Shown here one piece after another: positions 5,505 through 8,839 of a stretch of 8,839 nucleotides of DNA. The translations under genes were made by a program, and so were the position numbers. The notes under the pieces were generated by a model, which was not told the origin of the DNA, did no database searches, and worked only from the letters and a program-made list of their open reading frames with translations. How positions within the stretch are numbered: the stretch's first letter is position 1; every line of letters starts with the position of its first letter. The stretch covers positions 1 through 8,839 of the forward strand of contig JAFTTD010000076.1 of NCBI GenBank assembly GCA_017466965.1, given 5' to 3'. Source of the DNA: Bacteroidaceae bacterium (GTDB lineage Bacteria; Bacteroidota; Bacteroidia; Bacteroidales; Bacteroidaceae).

Positions 5505-7247
5505 ATGGAACAAGAACTTATCAGACAATGTGCGGAAATAGCTACTAAATGGGCTACAGATCCGATTTTTGACGAAGCTACTCACACAGCTGTTCAGGCT
5601 ATGCTTGACGCTGAGGACAAGACTGCCCTCGTTGACAGTTTCTACCAGACTTTGGAATTTGGTACAGGCGGTCTTCGCGGCATTATGGGTGCCGGTTGCA
5701 ACCGTATGAACATCTACACTGTGGGTGCTGCTACTCAGGGACTCGCAAACTATCTGAACATAAACTTCAAGGACTTGGCTCAAATCAGCGTTGTTGTAGG
5801 CCACGACTGCCGCAACAACAGCCGTCTGTTTGCAGAGACTGTTGCAAACATTTTCTCAGCCAACGGAATCAAGGTTTACCTGTTCGACGACATGCGCCCT
5901 ACTCCTGAAGTTTCTTTCGCTATCCGCGAACTTGGCTGCCAGGCAGGTGTGAACATCACTGCAAGCCACAACCCTCGTGAATACAACGGATACAAGGCTT
6001 ACTGGGATGACGGCGCACAGGTATTGGCTCCTCACGACAAGGGCATCATCAACGAAGTGAACAAGGTGCAGTATGCCGACATCAAGTTTGAAGGCAACAA
6101 TGACCTCATCCAGATTATCGGCGAGGACATTGACAAGATTTACCTTGACAAGATACAGACAATCTCTATTGACCCAGAAGTCATCAAGCGACAGAAGGAC
6201 TTGTCAATAGTCTATACTCCAATCCACGGAACAGGCATGACTCTAATCCCTCGCGCACTGAAGCAGTGGGGATTCGAGAACGTGAACTGCGTTGAGGAAC
6301 AGATGGTAAAGAGCGGCGACTTCCCTACAGTTGTTTCTCCAAACCCTGAAAACGCAGAGGCACTGACGCTTGCTCTGAACCTTGCAAAGAAAATAGATGC
6401 TGACATTGTTATGGCAAGCGACCCTGACGCTGACCGTGTTGGTATGGCTTGCAAGAATGACGAAGGCGAATGGGTTCTCATCAACGGTAACCAGACAGCC
6501 CTCATCTTCCTCTATTACATCATCAAGAACCGCATTGCTCAGGGCAAGATGGTAGGCAACGAGTTCATCGTGAAGACTATTGTCACAACAGAACTGATAA
6601 AGAAAGTAGCAGAGAAGAACAACATTGAAATGTCAGACTGCTATACAGGATTCAAATGGATTGCCCGTGAAATAAAGCTTTACGAAGGAACAAAGCAGTA
6701 TATCGGCGGCGGTGAAGAAAGCTACGGCTTCCTCGCTCAGGACTTCGTTCGCGACAAGGACGCTGTCAGCGCTTGTACTCTCCTTGCTGAAATCTGCGCA
6801 TGGGCAAAAGACCAGGGCAAGACTCTCTATGACGTGCTGATGGAGATTTACCTTGAATATGGTTTCTCATACAACATGGCAATCAATGTTGTAAAGCCAG
6901 GAAAGAGCGGTGCAGACGAAATTGCCCAGATGATGGACAACTATCGCAACAACCCTCCGAAGGAACTTGCAGGCTCAAAGGTTGTACTCATCAAGGACTA
7001 CAAGACTCTTCAGGCTACAGACGGAGAAGGCAACTCTACAACTATGGACATGCCAGAGACAAGCAACGTGCTCCAGTTCTTCACAGAAGACGGAACAAAA
7101 GTGAGCGTTCGCCCTTCAGGTACAGAGCCTAAGATCAAGTTCTACGTAGAGGCACCGGGAGAAATGGGATGTTCTAAGTGCTATAAGGCAGCTGTTGCAC
7201 AGGCAGAAGCCAAGGTTGCAGCAGTCAGCAAGTCTTTAGGAGTTTAA
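5505..7247 (+). CDS. pgcA: Phospho-sugar mutase (alpha-phosphoglucomutase / phosphomannomutase, PgcA-like)
   Basis: A 580-residue cytoplasmic alpha-D-phosphohexomutase that interconverts hexose 1- and 6-phosphates, most likely glucose-1-phosphate and glucose-6-phosphate. All four family signatures are present. The phosphoserine loop is TASHNP with catalytic S154, the Mg2+ loop is D306-P-D308-A-D310-R, the sugar-recognition loop is GGGEESYGF (E404, S406), and the phosphate-binding loop is RPSGTEPKIKFY (536-547). The N-terminus (FGTGGLRG, GAGCNRMNIYTV) and the length match the long PgcA type of Bacillus subtilis rather than the shorter enteric phosphomannomutases. The start is fixed by ATG 5505, 62 bases after an exact promoter. 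purM follows on the same strand after 100 bases with no terminator between, so they are probably co-transcribed. It may feed sugar nucleotides for cell-surface glycans or take up glucose-1-phosphate from galactose breakdown. Exact sugar preference is not readable from sequence; the symbol rests on resemblance. Confidence 0.95.
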   Translation: MEQELIRQCAEIATKWATDPIFDEATHTAVQAMLDAEDKTALVDSFYQTLEFGTGGLRGIMGAGCNRMNIYTVGAATQGLANYLNINFKDLAQISVVVGHDCRNNSRLFAETVANIFSANGIKVYLFDDMRPTPEVSFAIRELGCQAGVNITASHNPREYNGYKAYWDDGAQVLAPHDKGIINEVNKVQYADIKFEGNNDLIQIIGEDIDKIYLDKIQTISIDPEVIKRQKDLSIVYTPIHGTGMTLIPRALKQWGFENVNCVEEQMVKSGDFPTVVSPNPENAEALTLALNLAKKIDADIVMASDPDADRVGMACKNDEGEWVLINGNQTALIFLYYIIKNRIAQGKMVGNEFIVKTIVTTELIKKVAEKNNIEMSDCYTGFKWIAREIKLYEGTKQYIGGGEESYGFLAQDFVRDKDAVSACTLLAEICAWAKDQGKTLYDVLMEIYLEYGFSYNMAINVVKPGKSGADEIAQMMDNYRNNPPKELAGSKVVLIKDYKTLQATDGEGNSTTMDMPETSNVLQFFTEDGTKVSVRPSGTEPKIKFYVEAPGEMGCSKCYKAAVAQAEAKVAAVSKSLGV

Positions 7248-7256
7248 GATATCAAA

Positions 7257-7344
7257 AACTTAAGAACTTAAGAAGTTAAGAACTTAAAAACTCAAAAGCT
7301 TAATAACTTAAAAACTTAAGAACTTAAAAACTTAAGAACTCAAA
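7257..7344 (+). repeat. Tandem array of eleven 8-bp units (AACTTAAG/AACTTAAA) abutting the purM start
   Basis: The central C (or G) of the unit falls at 7259, 7267, 7275, 7283, 7291, 7299, 7307, 7315, 7323, 7331 and 7339, exactly every 8 bases. Units are AACTTAAG, AACTTAAA, AAGTTAAG, AACTCAAA and one AGCTTAAT. The array fills nearly the whole 100-base gap between the mutase stop and purM, ending 3 bases before ATG 7348. It holds no promoter match. As RNA it would be an A/U-rich, weakly structured leader, which favours initiation in Bacteroidota. A role in tuning purM translation is inference. Confidence 0.92.
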
Positions 7345-7347
7345 CAA

Positions 7348-8523
7348 ATGGCAATCGACAATAAGCAGAGATACATGATGCGCGGTGTCAGTGCGGCCAA
7401 AGAAGACGTGCACAACGCCATCAAAAACATAGACAAAGGAATCTTTCCGCAGGCATTCTGCAAGATTATTCCTGACGTGCTTGGCGGAGACCCTGAATAC
7501 TGCAACATAATGCACGCCGACGGCGCCGGTACAAAATCAAGCCTTGCGTATATGTACTGGAAGGAAACAGGCGACATATCGGTATGGAAAGGCATTGCTC
7601 AAGACGCACTCATAATGAACACAGACGACCTGCTATGCGTGGGAGCTGTTGACAACATACTTGTATCATCAACCATTGGCCGCAACAAGATGCTCATACC
7701 GGGAGAAGTGATTTCAGCAATCATCAACGGCACTGACGAGCTTCTTGAAGAAATGCGCAAAATGGGCATAGGCATTTATGCCACTGGAGGCGAAACAGCA
7801 GATGTAGGCGACCTTGTGCGTACAATCATTGTTGATTCAACAGTTACATGCCGCATGAAGCGCAGTGATGTCATTGACAATGCAAACATTCGCCCAGGTG
7901 ATGTCATAGTAGGACTGAGCAGCTGCGGACAAGCAACATACGAGAAAGAATACAACGGCGGAATGGGAAGCAACGGACTTACCAGCGCACGCCACGATGT
8001 GTTCGCAAAATACCTTGCAGAGAAATATCCTGAAAGCTTTGACAAGGCTGTTCCCGACGAACTTGTTTACAGCGGAAGCTACAAGCTTACCGACCCTGTA
8101 GAAGGCTCGCCAATAAATGCAGGCAAACTTGTCCTGTCCCCTACCCGTACATACGCTCCTGTTGTCAAGCGATTGCTTGATGAGCTTCGCCCACATATTC
8201 ATGGTATGGTTCACTGCACAGGCGGCGCACAGACAAAAGTGCTGCATTTCGTCAGTGACAACTGCCGGGTAATCAAAGACAACATGTTCCCAGTACCACC
8301 ACTCTTCAAAGCCATTGCCAAGGAAAGCGGTACAGACTGGGCTGAGATGTATAAGGTATTCAACATGGGACACCGTCTTGAAGTATATCTTTCACCTGAA
8401 CATGCCGAAAAAGTCATTGAAATCAGCAAGAGCTTCAACATTGACGCTCAAGTCATTGGCCGCATCGAAGAAGGCAAGAAGAGCCTTACCATAAAGAGTG
8501 AGTTCGGCGAATTCAACTATTAG
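7348..8523 (+). CDS. purM: PurM: phosphoribosylformylglycinamidine cyclo-ligase (AIR synthetase), long Bacteroidota form
   Basis: A 391-residue cytoplasmic enzyme of the PurM/PurL/HypE/SelD ATP-grasping superfamily. PurM closes formylglycinamidine ribonucleotide to aminoimidazole ribonucleotide with ATP, step five of purine synthesis. Recognisable blocks in order are HADGAGTKSSLAY (56-68, the nucleotide-binding D-G-x-G-T-K loop), MNTDDLLCVGA, GGETAD (147-152), GDVIVGLSSCGQATYE, the C-terminal-domain HGMVHCTGGAQTK, and EMYKVFNMGHRLEVYL near the end. It is about 45 residues longer than Escherichia coli PurM (345). Much of the excess lies between the GLTSAR block and the HGMVH block, around PESFDKAVPDELVYSGSY. 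Some annotators call this form 'AIR synthase-related', so divergent specificity cannot be fully excluded. It sits behind the mutase gene with the 8-bp array as leader, and a strong hairpin terminator ends the unit 17 bases after the stop. Confidence 0.9.
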   Translation: MAIDNKQRYMMRGVSAAKEDVHNAIKNIDKGIFPQAFCKIIPDVLGGDPEYCNIMHADGAGTKSSLAYMYWKETGDISVWKGIAQDALIMNTDDLLCVGAVDNILVSSTIGRNKMLIPGEVISAIINGTDELLEEMRKMGIGIYATGGETADVGDLVRTIIVDSTVTCRMKRSDVIDNANIRPGDVIVGLSSCGQATYEKEYNGGMGSNGLTSARHDVFAKYLAEKYPESFDKAVPDELVYSGSYKLTDPVEGSPINAGKLVLSPTRTYAPVVKRLLDELRPHIHGMVHCTGGAQTKVLHFVSDNCRVIKDNMFPVPPLFKAIAKESGTDWAEMYKVFNMGHRLEVYLSPEHAEKVIEISKSFNIDAQVIGRIEEGKKSLTIKSEFGEFNY

Positions 8524-8539
8524 GACATAACTAAGAAGT

Positions 8540-8586
8540 AAAGCACATGGAACGAGGACAAACCTTGCCTCGTCATGTGCTTTTTA
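8540..8586 (+). terminator. Rho-independent terminator after purM
   Basis: AAAGCACATG (8540-8549) pairs perfectly with CATGTGCTTT (8574-8583). After a two-base bulge (G8550, A8551) the stem continues as ACGAGG (8552-8557) with CCTCGT (8568-8573) around a 10-base loop. A run of T reaches 8585. The stem is long and GC-containing with a T tail, starting 17 bases past the purM stop: a confident intrinsic terminator that ends the mutase-purM transcript. Confidence 0.9.
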
Positions 8587-8615
8587 TATTTCAGCAAGAA
8601 GTAGCAAGAGTTATC

Positions 8616-8831
8616 ATGAACAAAAGAAAAGTTACAGTCATAGCAGTAGGCCTCATCTGCATGTCCATAATTCTGTATATGGCATCAGAAATCATCAACT
8701 CATGGGAAACAACATCTGCAATGCGCAAAATCGTAAAGTTCTTTGCAATGCTGGGCTGGTGCTATATCACATACAACGTCATAACCCTGAAATACAAATG
8801 GCTGAAACGACTCACAGATAAAAAACAATAA
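8616..8831 (+). CDS. Small two-helix inner-membrane protein, function unknown
   Basis: ATG 8616 gives 71 residues. I do not recognise a family. Two hydrophobic segments are clear, at about residues 6-27 (VTVIAVGLICMSIILYMASE) and 38-57 (IVKFFAMLGWCYITYNVITL), joined by a short polar loop (NSWETTSAMRK). Both ends are basic (MNKRK, and KYKWLKRLTDKK), which by the positive-inside rule puts both termini in the cytoplasm. An upstream in-frame ATG at 8547 is rejected as the start because it lies inside the purM terminator stem and would add a non-hydrophobic lead. The gene follows the terminator by about 30 bases. A TATATTTC at 8585-8592 is a one-mismatch -7 box, but no well-spaced -33 box was seen. 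The smooth reading frame and protein-like composition favour a real gene. Confidence 0.65.
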   Translation: MNKRKVTVIAVGLICMSIILYMASEIINSWETTSAMRKIVKFFAMLGWCYITYNVITLKYKWLKRLTDKKQ

Positions 8832-8839
8832 GCAACAGA

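Noticed and set aside
7257..7344. CRISPR array
   Set aside because: The repeats are 8 bp and contiguous with no unique spacers, and no cas gene is visible. The same applies to the 13-bp array at 4347-4450.
7837..8373. Minus-strand frame of 178 codons
   Set aside because: It is fully antisense to purM, Cys- and Val-rich in the way of shadow frames, and has no promoter. The GC-biased codon use of purM explains the lack of stops.

Overview
The window looks like chromosomal DNA of a Bacteroidota bacterium, most likely a gut or rumen Bacteroidales of the Prevotella/Segatella kind. Three things point there. Two upstream regions carry exact copies of the phylum's promoter (TTTG-N19-TAnnTTTG) and a third carries a near copy. 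The starts have A-rich leaders with no clear Shine-Dalgarno sequence. The proteins (a secreted plant-galactan hydrolase, a 580-residue phospho-sugar mutase and a 391-residue long-form PurM) resemble those of that group. The genus is a guess from style, not a database result.

Layout, left to right. Bases 1-1381 (minus strand) hold the N-terminal 460 codons of a SNF2/RapA-like helicase that runs off the left edge. It is easy to miss because the frame has no stop inside the window. It is visibly AT-richer than the genes to its right and has its own promoter at 1450-1480. A divergent AT-rich spacer (1382-1679) separates it from a secreted multidomain glycoside hydrolase at 1680-4340: a signal peptide, a GH43 domain, a carbohydrate-binding-like beta module and a GH53 endo-beta-1,4-galactanase in one chain. 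A gene-free stretch of about 1.16 kb follows (4341-5504). It is unusually rich in repeats: an exact 13-bp-period tandem array, a GCGCAGTG direct/inverted repeat hairpin, and a cluster of ATAGGGCA motifs in both orientations. It ends in a textbook promoter for the next gene. A phospho-sugar mutase (5505-7247) and a PurM-type AIR synthetase (7348-8523) follow on the plus strand. They are separated only by 11 tandem 8-bp units (AACTTAAG-like) that abut the purM start. A strong rho-independent terminator (8540-8586) closes that unit. A small two-helix membrane protein of unknown function (8616-8831) ends the window.

How the parts work together. The hydrolase probably attacks pectic arabinogalactan/galactan outside the cytoplasm: GH53 cuts the beta-1,4-galactan backbone, and GH43 may trim ends or side chains. 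The mutase interconverts hexose-1- and hexose-6-phosphates and could receive the glucose-1-phosphate that galactose catabolism yields. That link is inferred from function and proximity only. purM (purine synthesis) has no recognisable promoter of its own and is probably co-transcribed with the mutase gene through the 8-bp array. The helicase is not metabolically linked. It may be the first gene of a leftward, horizontally acquired module such as a defence system, but the diagnostic partner genes lie outside the window.

I found no complete new system. The least explained elements are the exactly periodic intergenic arrays, the repeat-rich 4341-5504 region, and the GH43-GH53 fusion with its non-canonical GH43 active site.
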